A stretch of 40,579 nucleotides of DNA from Haliscomenobacter hydrossis DSM 1100 (GTDB lineage: Bacteria; Bacteroidota; Bacteroidia; Chitinophagales; Saprospiraceae). The stretch is taken from the NCBI GenBank assembly GCA_945878825.1, contig CAMDWC010000003.1, positions 1 through 40,579 on the forward strand. The letters are read 5' to 3'. The notes below the pieces were generated by a model. It saw only the letters and a program-made list of their open reading frames with translations. It did no database searches and was not told the DNA's origin. How positions within the stretch are numbered: the first letter of the stretch is position 1; each line of letters begins with the position of its first letter. This document shows, piece by piece, positions 16,002 to 24,300 of the stretch. The position numbers were made by a program, and so were the translations under genes.

Positions 16002-16828
16002 CGGTTACACTAGATAAGGATTTATGTTTTTTTGATATCGAAAGTACAGGACTAAATGTATTAAGAGACAGAATTTTACAGCTCGCCATTATAAAATATC
16101 CAAAAAACAATAAGCCCGTCGAGGAATTATCTTTATTAATAAATCCTGGTGTACCTATTTCAGAAGAGGCATTTCAAGTGCATGGAATCTCGGCTAAAGA
16201 ACTGTCAAACAAACCTGTTTTTTCTCAGGTTGCTGATAAAATCAATAAGTTTATTGGGGAGGCTGACTTAGCTGGTTATAATTCCAATAGATTTGATATT
16301 CCAATGTTAATCGAGGAGTTTGCCAGAGTAGGTATCGATTTTGATATGTCAAAAAGAAGAACTATTGATGTTCAGCGGATTTTTTACAAAATGGAACCAA
16401 GAACCTTAAAGGCAGCGTTACGTTTTTATTGTCAAAAGGATCTCGTTGATGCTCACGATGCTTTATCTGATGTCCGCGCCACTGTCTCTGTATTTGAGGG
16501 TCAATTGGCTAAGTATGTCGGTAAGGAGGTGGAAAATGAAGACGGTGTGGTCGGCCAATCTCCCATAACGGCGGATATTCAACAGTTACATGATTTTACG
16601 AACGACTTACGCTTTGTTGACGCTACACAAAAGCTTAGGGTAGAAAAAGATGGTACTGTTGTTTTTAACTTTGGAAAATTTGAAGGTAAACCAGCAGGTG
16701 AAGTATTATATAACGATAGAAATTATTATAATTGGATTATCACTAAAGAGTTTTCATCTCAGGTAAAACAGGCTGTAAAAAGTTTATTAAAAGATTATGC
16801 TAATAAAATGGACAAGGATAATCGCTAA
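15998..16828 (+). CDS. DEDDh 3'-5' exonuclease (DnaQ-like)
   Basis: A 276-residue protein. Its first 170 residues form an RNase-T/DnaQ exonuclease domain. Exo I is FFDIESTGL (Asp13, Glu15), Exo II is YNSNRFDIPMLIEEF (Asp about 103) and Exo III is DAHDALSDVRAT (His about 152, Asp about 157), giving a complete DEDDh set for two metals. The C-terminal 50 residues (VFNFGKFEGKPAGEVL, YYNWIITKEF) resemble the small tail domain of ExoX-like exonucleases. It should degrade DNA or RNA from the 3' end in repair or proofreading. It is not fused to a polymerase. Start overlaps apbE by 4 bases, and its end overlaps the first MbnP-like gene by 32 bases. Confidence 0.9.
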   Translation: MTVTLDKDLCFFDIESTGLNVLRDRILQLAIIKYPKNNKPVEELSLLINPGVPISEEAFQVHGISAKELSNKPVFSQVADKINKFIGEADLAGYNSNRFDIPMLIEEFARVGIDFDMSKRRTIDVQRIFYKMEPRTLKAALRFYCQKDLVDAHDALSDVRATVSVFEGQLAKYVGKEVENEDGVVGQSPITADIQQLHDFTNDLRFVDATQKLRVEKDGTVVFNFGKFEGKPAGEVLYNDRNYYNWIITKEFSSQVKQAVKSLLKDYANKMDKDNR

Positions 16829-17696
16829 AGGTCAGTGGAATATCTATCTTTTCTTCTTTGTTTGCTTACTTTATCTTTCCGCTTGTAACGAAGATCAAAA
16901 AGAGGGTTGTTTAGATTATAGGTATGCTAATTTTTCTGTAAATGCGGATATAAATTGCCTTGATTGTTGTAAGTTTCCGGAGCTAAGGGTAATATTGAGA
17001 CATCGTATTTCTCAAGGAGATTCCCTTTATCCGGTAATCTATAGAAATCAATCTTATGCTTTTGCCTCGGGTGATTCCTTTATAATTGAAAATTTTTCTT
17101 TTATACTTTCTGATTTCCATTTAATTGATTTAAAAGATAATGTAATTCCCGTTTTTGATTCTTTGTTCATAAGAACATTGAATACCCAAAGAGATTCCGT
17201 TTTTTATTCCTTTTCAAACAGTTTTCTAATAGGAAATCCAAATATTTTTCAAAAGAAAAAAGTCGCTGCGGTTTTTCATAATGGATTAGGTGCTAAAGCC
17301 CTGCGATTTACCCTGGGGGTCGAACCACCAGTTGATGTGCTCACTCCTCTTGAATTTCCTCCAAATCATCCTCTCGTCGTTAATCAAAGCTATTTGTACC
17401 AGAAAGAAAAAGGATATATATTTGCTAATATGCAGTTGAAACGAAAGGAATTTCCTTTAGAATCAATGCCAAACATCAGTTTAAGTGGTAGTGATTTCTT
17501 GAAAACAATTGATATTCCCTTTTTTACCAAAGTAAAAGCCGGGTATCACCAGGAAATTACGCTTGAAGTTGATTATGCCGTATGGCTCAAAGGAATAGAT
17601 TTTTCAAAAGATCCCCCTGCAATTATTCAAAAAAAATGGATGGTCAATCTGGTAAAATCTTTTAAAATAGTTACTGTTTTAGAGGTCATTGATTAA
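16797..17696 (+). CDS. MbnP-like lipoprotein, divergent copy
   Basis: A 299-residue predicted lipoprotein (LLYLSACNEDQ, Cys30). A Cys-rich segment follows (GCLDYRYANFSVNAD, then CLDCC; Cys38, 54, 57, 58) and resembles short adhesin-like repeats in Bacteroidota exported proteins. From about residue 60 it has the MbnP plan: FIIENFSFILSDFHLIDLKD, then a region ending LEFPPNHPLV. Where MbnP proteins carry Tyr-Trp-Ser-Trp before a GY-[IV]-F strand, this one has SYLYQKEKGYIFANMQLK: the strand is present but both tryptophans are missing. The tryptophan oxidised by MbnH in characterised MbnP is therefore probably absent. The ATG is inside the exonuclease gene (32-base overlap), suggesting coupled translation. 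Membership is well supported; copper binding is doubtful. Confidence 0.72.
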   Translation: MLIKWTRIIAKGQWNIYLFFFVCLLYLSACNEDQKEGCLDYRYANFSVNADINCLDCCKFPELRVILRHRISQGDSLYPVIYRNQSYAFASGDSFIIENFSFILSDFHLIDLKDNVIPVFDSLFIRTLNTQRDSVFYSFSNSFLIGNPNIFQKKKVAAVFHNGLGAKALRFTLGVEPPVDVLTPLEFPPNHPLVVNQSYLYQKEKGYIFANMQLKRKEFPLESMPNISLSGSDFLKTIDIPFFTKVKAGYHQEITLEVDYAVWLKGIDFSKDPPAIIQKKWMVNLVKSFKIVTVLEVID

Positions 17697-17713
17697 GCAA
17701 TAAATTTTTTACT

Positions 17714-18469
17714 ATGAATAAATTGCTTTTTATTTTGTTAACGTTTATTCTATTTACCTGTAATAAGGAAACATCTACAATTCCCAAGGTAAACGTTAAC
17801 CTAAGGGTAATCGGAACTTTCAATGGTTTGCCATTACAGATGTACAACCAAAATTACGAATACGCAGATGGAGTTAAAATTAAATTCCAGTCGTTCAATT
17901 TTTATCTTTCAGACCTTTACTTGATAAAAGGTTCGGGTTCAGGAACGGAAAAGGTCTTGCTATCTGAAGTTGTGTTAATAAATTTTAAGGACATTCAATC
18001 ATTGTCTGCAGCCGAAAAAGGGGTAGAGTTGGTTTTTAAAAATATTCCTATTGGAAATTATACTGGTTTTCAAGCAGGTATTGGTGTTGCTCCACGGTTA
18101 AATGCAACTGGCCCAGCTTCTTATCCACCGCCGCATCCTTTAGATGAGAACTACTGGTCATGGGCTGCGGGCTATGTATTTACAAAAATTGAAGGAAATG
18201 CAGATGTGGATAATTCTGAGAAATTCGCTACCAAGTTAACCTTTCATTCAGGTGGAGATGCCTATTACAAACCTGTTACATGGACTAAGCCTATTTCTAT
18301 AAGTAAGGAGTCTTCAGATATTGTTCTAACCTTGGATGTTAAAGATATCATTTGGAAAGACCAAATTAATTATATTGATTTTAGAAAAATTACGACGGAT
18401 CATAGCGTAAATAAAGATATTGTATCTTTCATAATGACCAATTTACAGCAAGGATTAAAATATCCATAG
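17714..18469 (+). CDS. mbnP: MbnP-family copper-binding lipoprotein, canonical copy
   Basis: A 251-residue lipoprotein (FILFTCNKET, Cys16) of the MbnP family. Motifs are VKIKFQSFNFYLSDLYLIKG (about 55-74), IPIGNYTGFQAGIGV (about 116-130), PPPHPLDENYWSWAAGYVF (about 138-156) and LTFHSGGDAYYKPV. Trp148 and Trp150 sit in the conserved Tyr-Trp-Ser-Trp segment. In Methylosinus MbnP a tryptophan is oxidised to kynurenine by the di-heme enzyme MbnH, creating a tight copper site. The presence of two mbnH-like genes directly downstream (2-base gap to the first) fits the same chemistry here. Which residue is modified cannot be settled from sequence. Likely anchored in the outer or inner membrane by its lipid. 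Confidence 0.85.
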   Translation: MNKLLFILLTFILFTCNKETSTIPKVNVNLRVIGTFNGLPLQMYNQNYEYADGVKIKFQSFNFYLSDLYLIKGSGSGTEKVLLSEVVLINFKDIQSLSAAEKGVELVFKNIPIGNYTGFQAGIGVAPRLNATGPASYPPPHPLDENYWSWAAGYVFTKIEGNADVDNSEKFATKLTFHSGGDAYYKPVTWTKPISISKESSDIVLTLDVKDIIWKDQINYIDFRKITTDHSVNKDIVSFIMTNLQQGLKYP

Positions 18470-18471
18470 CG

Positions 18472-19461
18472 ATGTTAAAATGGCTTCTTCTCATTGCACT
18501 GGTAATTTTTAGTTCCTGTAAAAGGAATTTTTTCGCGGTTAACGATTTTCCTCCAATGGTATGGCCAAAGGATAATCTATTTAATGAGGAAAAAGTGGCC
18601 ATTGGAGGAAAGTTGTTTGTCGACCCTATCCTGTCCATAAATAGTAAGATAAGTTGCGGCACCTGCCATGTACCTTCTCTAGCTTTTACCGATGGAAAGA
18701 AGGTTTCCGAAGGGCTATTTCCTTTAACGAGAAGTGCTCCATCTTTATTTAATATAGGTTTTCACTTTAAAGGTTTATTCTGGGTTGGAAGTGCTTCAAC
18801 GTTGGAAAAGCAGGCGCTTATAACGGTAAGTAGCCCGCTGGAAATGGGGCTTCCCTGGATTATAGCTGAAAAAAGAATCAACGAATCAGATGTTTATGCT
18901 AAAGCATTTAAAAAAATATACGGTGATATTTTTATTGATTCCTTAAAAATTGCTTCGGTTTTGGCGCAGTATCAAAGAACCTTACTATCAAATAATTCAA
19001 AATTTGATGCCGTAATGAGGGGAGAAATGAACTTCACACCCAAAGAAAAACGTGGTTGGACTATATTTTTTGACGCTGATCCTATGTTGCCGAGTGCGGA
19101 ATGTAGTCACTGTCATGTTGATCCGTTATTTACCGATTTATCCTTTCAAAATAATGGGATTCATACCGAAAGTGAGTTAAACGGAAGTTCATCAGAAAAG
19201 GGCAGAGAGTCAGTAACCCTGAATCCTAATGACCGTTTTAAATTCAAAGTTCCCACCCTAAGAAATATTGCCATTACAGCTCCTTACATGCATGACGGTA
19301 GATTAAAATCATTAGAGGAGGTTATGAATCACTATAATATGGGTGGAAACCCAGGATTTAATGTAAATCCTAACGTAAGAAGTCTTAATCTGTCGAAGCA
19401 AGATATTTCCGATCTGATAGCTTTTTTACACACTTTAACCGATGTAAAAACAGAGGAATAG
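18472..19461 (+). CDS. MbnH/cytochrome-c-peroxidase-like di-heme lipoprotein, divergent copy
   Basis: A 329-residue lipoprotein (ALVIFSSCKRN, Cys16) of the di-heme CcpA/MauG/MbnH superfamily. It has two heme c sites, SCGTCH (Cys62, Cys65, His66) and CSHCH (Cys211, Cys214, His215), plus the family segment FKVPTLRNIAITAPYMHDGR near residue 260. The segment FWDGR that follows the first heme in most relatives is FWVGS here (103-107), losing the Asp and Arg. Peroxidases of this family reduce peroxide, while MauG/MbnH members use it to oxidise a partner protein. The position right behind mbnP (2 bases) argues for a protein-modifying or MbnP-linked role, but the changed motif makes its activity uncertain. 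Confidence 0.83.
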   Translation: MLKWLLLIALVIFSSCKRNFFAVNDFPPMVWPKDNLFNEEKVAIGGKLFVDPILSINSKISCGTCHVPSLAFTDGKKVSEGLFPLTRSAPSLFNIGFHFKGLFWVGSASTLEKQALITVSSPLEMGLPWIIAEKRINESDVYAKAFKKIYGDIFIDSLKIASVLAQYQRTLLSNNSKFDAVMRGEMNFTPKEKRGWTIFFDADPMLPSAECSHCHVDPLFTDLSFQNNGIHTESELNGSSSEKGRESVTLNPNDRFKFKVPTLRNIAITAPYMHDGRLKSLEEVMNHYNMGGNPGFNVNPNVRSLNLSKQDISDLIAFLHTLTDVKTEE

Positions 19462-19482
19462 ACTTCGAATGGAGAAACTTTT

Positions 19483-19521
19483 AATCCACTTATTCGTTTA
19501 AACATTTAAATATAAGTGATT
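19483..19521 (+). repeat. Hairpin abutting the second mbnH start codon
   Basis: The arm AATCCACTTAT (19483-19493) pairs with ATAAGTGATT (19512-19521), forming ten base pairs with one bulged C. The right arm ends one base before the ATG at 19522. In the mRNA this could sequester the start region or separate expression of the last gene from the three before it. Confidence 0.5.
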
Positions 19522-20637
19522 ATGCATAGAATATTGATTTTTTGCTTCTTCCTTACGTTGGCGTTTTGTTTAGTTTCTTGTAAAAAAGACCCTGAAATAT
19601 GTGTTGATTGTTTAGATGACATTGCTTTTAAACAAGCAGTTCAAGATACTACACCTTATATTTTAAATGTTCCTTCCTGGTTGCCTAAACCCATTATTCC
19701 TTCTGATAATAAGTTGACAATTAAGGGTGTTGCACTAGGAAGAAGATTGTTTTATGATCCTATGCTATCAAAAGATAGTACTCAATCTTGTGCCAGTTGT
19801 CATTCTTTAGATAAATCATTTACCGACGGCCTGCCCTTAAGTAAGGGTGAAAAAGGGTTGGTCGGTGTTCGAAACAGTATGGCATTGGTCAATCTTGCAT
19901 ACAACACCAGAGGTTTCTTTTGGGACGGAAGAGTCAATTCATTGGAAACTCAGGTTTTGCACCCCATTGAAGATCCTTTGGAGATGAATAACACGATTCA
20001 AGAGGTTGAATTGAGGTTGAGGAGAAATAAAATGTATCCCGCTTTATTTAAAGAGGTCTTTGGTATCAATTCAAAAAATGAGATTACCATTGATTTGTTA
20101 GTTAAAGCCATCGCGCAATTTGAAAGAACGTTGATAAGTGGTAATTCGAGATACGATCAAATAATATGGGGACAAAAAGGTTTTCCGGAGGAAAATGAAG
20201 CCAGAGGGATTGAATTGTTTTTTATAGAATTTGCAGGTAAGACTAATCATCCAGGTTGCAGTCATTGCCATTTTAATCCGCTTTTTACAGATAATCAATT
20301 TCGAAACAATGGCTTAGATTATGTGATCTCTCTTCTCGACTTCAAAGATCCGGGAAGAAGAAATGTTACACAAAATATTAACGATAGTGGTAGATTTAGA
20401 GTTCCAACCCTGAGAAATATTACTTACACAGCGCCTTATATGCATGACGGAAGATTCAAAACATTGGAAGAAGTCTTACAACATTATGAAAAAGGGGGGC
20501 ATGGTGTCATTAATGAAGATCCTAATATTCTTCCTTTTAAGCTTTCTGATAGAGATAAAAAGGATTTAATTGCCTTTTTAAACATGTTATCAGATACTTC
20601 TTTCATAAATAATAAATATTTTTCAAAACCTTTTTAA
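19522..20637 (+). CDS. mbnH: MbnH-family di-heme lipoprotein, canonical copy
   Basis: A 371-residue lipoprotein (LAFCLVSCKKD, Cys about 20) with two heme c motifs: SCASCH (Cys90, Cys93, His94) and GCSHCH (Cys246, Cys249, His250). It keeps the superfamily segments NSMALVNLAYNTRGFFWDGR (FWDGR at 133-137), PIEDPLEMN, FRVPTLRNITYTAPYMHDGR and HYEKGGHG. In MbnH/MauG-type enzymes the two hemes reach a high-valent bis-Fe(IV) state with peroxide and oxidise a tryptophan on a partner protein. A classical peroxidase function remains possible. I use the ATG at 19522; a GTG at 19516 would lie inside the preceding hairpin. It is the last gene before a 665-base non-coding stretch. Confidence 0.87.
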   Translation: MHRILIFCFFLTLAFCLVSCKKDPEICVDCLDDIAFKQAVQDTTPYILNVPSWLPKPIIPSDNKLTIKGVALGRRLFYDPMLSKDSTQSCASCHSLDKSFTDGLPLSKGEKGLVGVRNSMALVNLAYNTRGFFWDGRVNSLETQVLHPIEDPLEMNNTIQEVELRLRRNKMYPALFKEVFGINSKNEITIDLLVKAIAQFERTLISGNSRYDQIIWGQKGFPEENEARGIELFFIEFAGKTNHPGCSHCHFNPLFTDNQFRNNGLDYVISLLDFKDPGRRNVTQNINDSGRFRVPTLRNITYTAPYMHDGRFKTLEEVLQHYEKGGHGVINEDPNILPFKLSDRDKKDLIAFLNMLSDTSFINNKYFSKPF

Positions 20638-20771
20638 TTATTTTTTTATTGCAATTCACAAAAAATTATTTAATATATTATAAACCAGTATTTTAGATTA
20701 AATTAAAAAAAAATATCTTTCACATCGTAAATAAATTGTACTTTTTTACCATTAAATATAGCTCCATATTT

Positions 20772-20941
20772 GTATTGTCGAAAGGAAGATAGTTTTTTTC
20801 AATTGATGTATGATAAAAAAAGCTGCATAGGTAGTAAAGATATACGAGGCATTCTTTTTAAGAACCTCAAGATTTATGTTCATGGGATTATACTTTGGTC
20901 AATAAGTCGTGCTGTAGTTTATAGCGCGACTTATTTTTTTT
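20772..20941 (+). ncRNA. Candidate small RNA with terminator
   Basis: A transcript of about 170 bases is suggested by a CATATTTG box (20765-20772; 7 of 8 to TAnnTTTG). It is followed by an internal hairpin at 20846-20868 (GAGG and TTCTT pairing with AAGAA and CCTC, two bases bulged, TTT loop) and a strong intrinsic terminator at 20901-20941. The 5' end is a guess. No known RNA family is recognised. An alternative is that the terminator simply ends the mbnP/mbnH transcript about 300 bases downstream of the last stop codon. Confidence 0.4.
20901..20941 (+). terminator. Strong intrinsic terminator
   Basis: AATAAGTCGTGCT (20901-20913) pairs with AGCGCGACTTATT (20923-20935) over 13 bp with one G-U pair and a nine-base loop. 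It is followed directly by a run of T to 20941. There is no T-run on the other side, so it acts only in the plus direction. Confidence 0.8.
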
Positions 20942-20988
20942 GTAGAAATTTAACTAAATCAATACTATAAATCTATTTCTTAGATATG

Positions 20989-21001
20989 ATCACCTCCTGA
21001 T
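20989..21001. other. Mini-hairpin with anti-Shine-Dalgarno-like loop
   Basis: ATCA (20989-20992) pairs with TGAT (20998-21001) around the loop CCTCC. The surrounding GATCACCTCCT (20988-20998) equals the 3' tail of bacterial 16S rRNA. On the opposite strand the loop is GGAGG. The stem is short, so this may be chance. Confidence 0.25.
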
Positions 21002-21032
21002 GGTACTACCCAGCTTTTCTTTGATATGCAGT

Positions 21033-21119
21033 GTAAAACGGTTAGGATAAATATTTTATTAAAATACTAAAAGTAACCGGGTTATTTTTTTGTAATCAAT
21101 CCCTTAATTAACGTTTTAC
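21033..21119 (+). other. Nested inverted repeats with T-run upstream of the adhesin gene
   Basis: CGGTTA (21039-21044) pairs with TAACCG (21074-21079) around an inner hairpin TATTTT/AAAATA (21052-21057, 21061-21066), then a run of seven T (21085-21091). A further arm pair, GTAAAACG (21033-21040) and CGTTTTAC (21112-21119), encloses or competes with it by sharing CG at 21039-21040. It could be a second terminator or a leader structure. Confidence 0.4.
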
Positions 21120-21237
21120 GTATAATAAAAAAATATAAATTATTCATATTCAAATATATATAGTTATTTTAGGATTAAATAAATGTGTTCTATAAGCATT
21201 AAAAACTTGACTAATAGCTCAAAATATTCTTTTTTTA

Positions 21238-21245
21238 CAAAGTTA
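21238..21245 (-). promoter_or_regulatory. Orphan minus-strand -7 element
   Basis: On the minus strand this reads TAACTTTG, an exact TAnnTTTG match pointing away from the adhesin gene into the non-coding interval. No minus-strand gene follows. It would drive an RNA running towards 20940. The -33 element is not clear and chance is possible in such AT-rich DNA. Confidence 0.3.
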
Positions 21246-21302
21246 ATAATACCCCCAATGTTCAAATTAGTATTTTTTATTGATTTGTAATTCTTTACAT
21301 AT

Positions 21303-24300
21303 ATGATTCGTTCAGGAAAAATCAACGTTGTACTTATCCTTCTCTTACTTCCATTTTGGTTAATTAGCCAGTCGGTAAGTGTTCAATTTTCAGGTTCGCA
21401 ACCAACCTGCTTTAATTTACCTACGGGTAAAATTACAGCCATACCTGTTGGCGGCACATTACCTTATTCCTACAGGTGGAGCACAGGGGCTGTGGGCGCA
21501 GAATTAAATAATGTTCTTGCCGGTTCTTACGCTGTTACTGTTACCGATGCATTAAATAGAACAGGAACGGGCACTTATATTTTAACTCAACCTCCTAAAT
21601 TAAGTGTAAAAATGGAAAGGATTGTTTGTGGCAATCCTACGACAGTAAAAGCTATCGTCACAGGAGGGGTAGGTCCATATACTTATGCATGGGATACAGG
21701 TTCAACTTTTGATACGACCATTATCAACACAGAAAATAAATATTGTGTTTCAGTAACAGACAGTAGATTATGTGGGAATATAACTTGTGAACCCATTATT
21801 ATAACGCCAATGGTGATTGCTGTAGATACGAGGAATATTTCATGTAACAGTTTTCAAGATGGCCAACTTACGGCAACGGCAGGGGGAGGAACTCAACCAT
21901 ATACCTATAAGTGGAGTAACGGTCTAACCACCAGAGATATCAGAAATTTAGCTGGTGGCGCTTATACCGTGACTATTACAGAAAAAGGAGGTTGTTCGAT
22001 ATCTGCCAGAGCGACGGTTGCAGAACCTGCCAGATTAATTATTCCATTAACTATAACTCAACCAGACTGTTCTGGGGAAGCCAGCGGTAGAATTGTTGCT
22101 CAACCCGTTGGCGGCAATGCACCTTACCGTTATTCATGGAGTACAGGTAGTTCCTCGTCTTCATTAAACTTTTTATCGTCTGGTACTTATTCACTTACTG
22201 TTGTTGATGCTAAAGGGTGTAATGCGTCTTCAGTAACCAATTTGCAAAGTCAATCTGCCATTAATCTTTTTACTACAAGTAAAGCAGAGACTTGTCTTGG
22301 CATGGGTGATGGCGAATTGAGAGTAAGTGCCATTGGTGGTGTTGGTCCTTACCGCTATAGTTGGAACTCGGGTGAATCTGATAGTTTAATTAAACTTAAA
22401 GTTACAGGTAATTATATAGTGACAGTAACGGATGCAATAGGATGTGTAAAATCGGTTAATGTTTTAATGACTGCCTCGGCACCCTCACTTATAATTGATG
22501 TGTCAAACAGCGGATTAGCATGTAATGCTTCTACCAACGGTCGTTTACAACTAAATATTCGAGGCGGACAGGCTCCATTTAGCATTCAATGGAACACAGG
22601 TGCCACAACCTCTGAAATTATAAATTTGAAAGCAGGTAATTATTTAGCTACGGTAACTGATGCTATCGGTTGCAAACAGGTTATTCGGGAGTCTATAATG
22701 GAATCTCCACCTATTCTTTTAGATATAAGTGGTGATGATCGGGTTTGTGGCAATGAAACCAAAGCGCGCCTGAGAACAACCGTTACGGGAGGGGTAATTC
22801 CTTATACCTATAAATGGTCTAATGGTAGAACGGGACCAAATCCTGATAATATGGGTGCGGGCATGCATTATTTGACACTTACAGATGCTAATAAATGTTC
22901 CGTTGTGGATAGCTTTTTTATTGCAAAACTCTCTGTTCCACTTATCTCTCTGGTAGGAAACAAAATTGTTTGTAATAACGGTAGGGGAGCTTTAACTGCC
23001 CAGGTGACTGGTTCGCCCGGACCTTACCTTTATGCGTGGAGCAATGGACAAACGGGTTCCGCTGTGGGAAATTTAGGAACAGGTTTTTATGCTCTTACAG
23101 TGGAAGATGCAAATGCTTGCACCACTATTGAGTATTTTCAAATAGAGGTCGTAGATTCTTTAAGACCAAATCTAAGCGTTCAATCTCCCCGATGTAAGGG
23201 TGAATTGAATGGAAGTATTTTAGTAAATAACATGTCCGGTGGTGTCGCACCTTACTCTTACCTTTGGAATAACGGAAGTACCTTAAATTCAAGAATTAAT
23301 CTAGCTTCAGGTAATTATTCTTTAACTATTTCAGATAAAAATGGCTGCCAGTTTATAAGGAATTTTCCCTTGCTCGAATCTGATTTGCCTCTTGAAGTCA
23401 ATCCACAGATAACGGATGTTCTTTGTGGTGTTCAGGGTACAGGGGCTGTAAACCTTCAAGTTAAAGGTGGAATCCTTCCTTATCAACAACGATGGTCTGA
23501 TGGCTCTTTAACAAGCAATAGATCGAATCTGAGAAGTGGTCTATATATTGTTACCGTTACCGATGCTTATGGATGTCCTGTAACAAAAAATATTAGTATA
23601 AATGATCCCGGGAATCCTGTTTGTAATCTGGCCGTTACCAAAACTGTGAGTTATCCCAGTTTAAATAATGGAGAGGCTCAGGTGGCACCTAGTGGAGGTG
23701 TTTTTCCTTATACTGTTCAATGGAGTAACGGGCAAGTGGGGTATAAAGCCGTTAATCTTGAAAATAAAAATTATCAAATTACTTTAACTGATGCCAAAGG
23801 GTGTGTGACTAATTGTACAGTAAATCCTGAAATATCTAATTCCCTGGTTGGCGATTATGTTTGGTTTGATAGTAATCTTGATGGACTTCAAACTCCCGGC
23901 GAGCAAGGAGTTCCAAATGTTGAAGTTGTTATTACCAGACTCGATACCTTGGTTGAAAGATTTGCAGTAACAAGAACCGACGCATCGGGTAGATATTTTT
24001 TCCCTGTACCACCAGGTCAGTTTAAGATTACCTTTCAAGTGCCTTCTGGAATGGTTCTAACGAAACCAAATGAGTTTTCTTTGAATGATTCTCTGGATAG
24101 TGACGTAGATAGGAAATCAAGAATGACAGAACCTTTTACCGTATTAAAAGGTACAGCAAATTTTACCTTTGATGCCGGATTAATTCCGTCCCCTCAAGCG
24201 CAGACTACTAATACTATCTGTTTAAATAACGCAACCCAAAATGGGAATGGTCAATTTCAATCAACCCTGGAAATTAGAAATGAGGTAGGAGGTCAGGTTT

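Larger units (their letters stand above)
20638..21302. other. 665-base non-coding interval with structured elements
   Basis: No convincing protein gene lies here. It contains, in order: an A/T-rich stretch; a probable small RNA ending at a strong terminator (20772-20941); a small hairpin showing CCTCC in its loop (20989-21001); a second hairpin set with a T-run (21033-21119); and a lone -7 element on the minus strand (21238-21245). The last 60 bases lead into the adhesin gene but show no exact promoter match. Confidence 0.6.

Noticed and set aside
20770-20970. A 66-codon open frame in the non-coding interval
   Set aside because: It needs a TTG start (or an internal ATG at 20808), runs through a strong terminator hairpin and T-run, and its composition follows the AT-rich background.
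20988-20998. Fragment of a 16S rRNA gene
   Set aside because: Only 11 bases match the 3' tail and the upstream sequence has no similarity to helix 45.
21400-23850. CRISPR or DNA-level tandem repeats in the adhesin gene
   Set aside because: The repetition is at protein level (SprB units of about 75 residues); the DNA of the units is well diverged and has no constant spacer pattern.
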